From Comamonadaceae bacterium UBA4962 (GTDB lineage Bacteria; Pseudomonadota; Gammaproteobacteria; Burkholderiales; Burkholderiaceae_C): 64,000 nt of DNA. The notes under the pieces are model-generated. The model saw only the letters and a list, made by a program, of their open reading frames with translations. It was not told where the DNA came from and did no database searches. The stretch is taken from assembly GCA_002397315.1 (NCBI GenBank), contig DHAE01000026.1, positions 127,263 to 191,262 of the forward strand, read 5' to 3'. Shown in pieces: positions 63,810 through 64,000 of this stretch; position 1 is the first letter of the stretch; the number at the start of each line of letters is the position of its first letter. Made by a program: the position numbers and the translations under genes.

Positions 63810-64000
63810 TCAGAACGTGGACAGATCGAGCAGCGCCACGCCGGTGCGCGTGGCGGCCTCGGCCTGTGCGGTATCGAAGGTGGCGAGGGGCAGGCGCAGC
63901 GAGCGTGCGAGCCAGAGGTAGGCGGCGTCGTAGACCGGCAGACCGGTGTCCAGCGCGACATCGAGCACGGCCTTGTGCTGCGCGGGCGCCAGCTCGTGCA
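63810..64000 (-). CDS. PIN-domain protein, VapC-like, C-terminal part (cut by window edge)
   Basis: 63 codons ending in TGA at 63810. LPVYDAAYLWLARSLRLPLA, then TFDTAQAEAATRTGVALL is the C-terminal half of a PIN domain: YDAAYL with one acidic metal ligand, then LATFD with the next. Such proteins are RNA-cleaving toxins. It lies 38 nt before guaA in the same direction; the antitoxin would be outside the window. Host gene. Confidence 0.75.
   Translation of the reverse strand, partial: HELAPAQHKAVLDVALDTGLPVYDAAYLWLARSLRLPLATFDTAQAEAATRTGVALLDLSTF

Noticed and set aside
1..64000. CRISPR arrays, tRNA genes, insertion sequences
   Set aside because: No regularly spaced repeats, no tRNA-like cloverleaf and no transposase were recognised on reading both strands.

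Overview
The window is almost entirely one prophage, sitting against the 3' end of the host guaA gene. The host is a GC-rich betaproteobacterium, most likely a member of the Comamonadaceae (Acidovorax-like); this is inferred from base composition and from the look of GuaA and the phage proteins, and no search was run. Host DNA starts near 62.1 kb (guaA, then the end of a PIN-domain gene). The left end of the prophage lies outside the window, so the tail-spike gene at position 1 is cut and any lysis genes are not visible.

Layout, right to left. At 60.4-61.8 kb are an AlpA-like regulator/excisionase and a tyrosine integrase that converge and overlap by 4 nt. At 49-60.4 kb is a rightward early operon of small accessory genes: a TSPPY-type DNA methyltransferase, a DUF2303 (YfdQ-like) protein, a C5-cytosine methyltransferase, a protein with a MazG-like domain, a YfdR-like HD phosphohydrolase and many tiny unknowns. 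Several of these genes are preceded by a terminator-like hairpin, a T tract and the ribosome site GGAGCCC. A reversed, less GC-rich membrane-protein gene (moron) interrupts the operon at 52.7-53.3 kb. At 47.3-48.8 kb is the immunity region: a Cro-like gene, a short CI-like repressor without a protease domain, and a LexA-box-controlled two-gene operon. Two nearly identical promoter/operator modules (TAGCAA-N4-TTGCTA pairs, centres 23 bp apart) drive the leftward and rightward operons. At 41.6-47.1 kb is the leftward early operon: Rha/KilAC antirepressor, replication-initiator-like protein, putative helicase loader, HNH-like protein, RuvC-like resolvase and YbcO-like nuclease, chained by ATGA overlaps.

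At 0-41.6 kb is the late module, all leftward except one insert: small and large terminase, P22-type portal, scaffold-like protein, N4-gp56/DUF4043-type capsid protein, adaptor, a CsrA-like small protein, and tail/virion proteins. The last group includes a 1317-aa protein built from degenerate ~23-residue repeats, a 388-aa protein with ~19-residue repeats, and a 3123-aa polyvalent protein (pyrophosphatase-like, two HExxH, MuF-C-like and PLxRFG regions). Gene content and the short-tail proteins point to a podovirus-like virion. A cassette at 13.9-16.2 kb is inserted in the late module. It has genes on both strands, an SOS box, an SRAP/YedK-family protein and an exported DUF4124 protein.

The most notable observations are a recurring ATAGGGTT leader element in front of late genes (six copies, three with near-identical spacing to the start codon and no Shine-Dalgarno), the twin promoter/operator modules, and the SOS-controlled regulator operon that may act as antirepressor for a repressor that cannot self-cleave.
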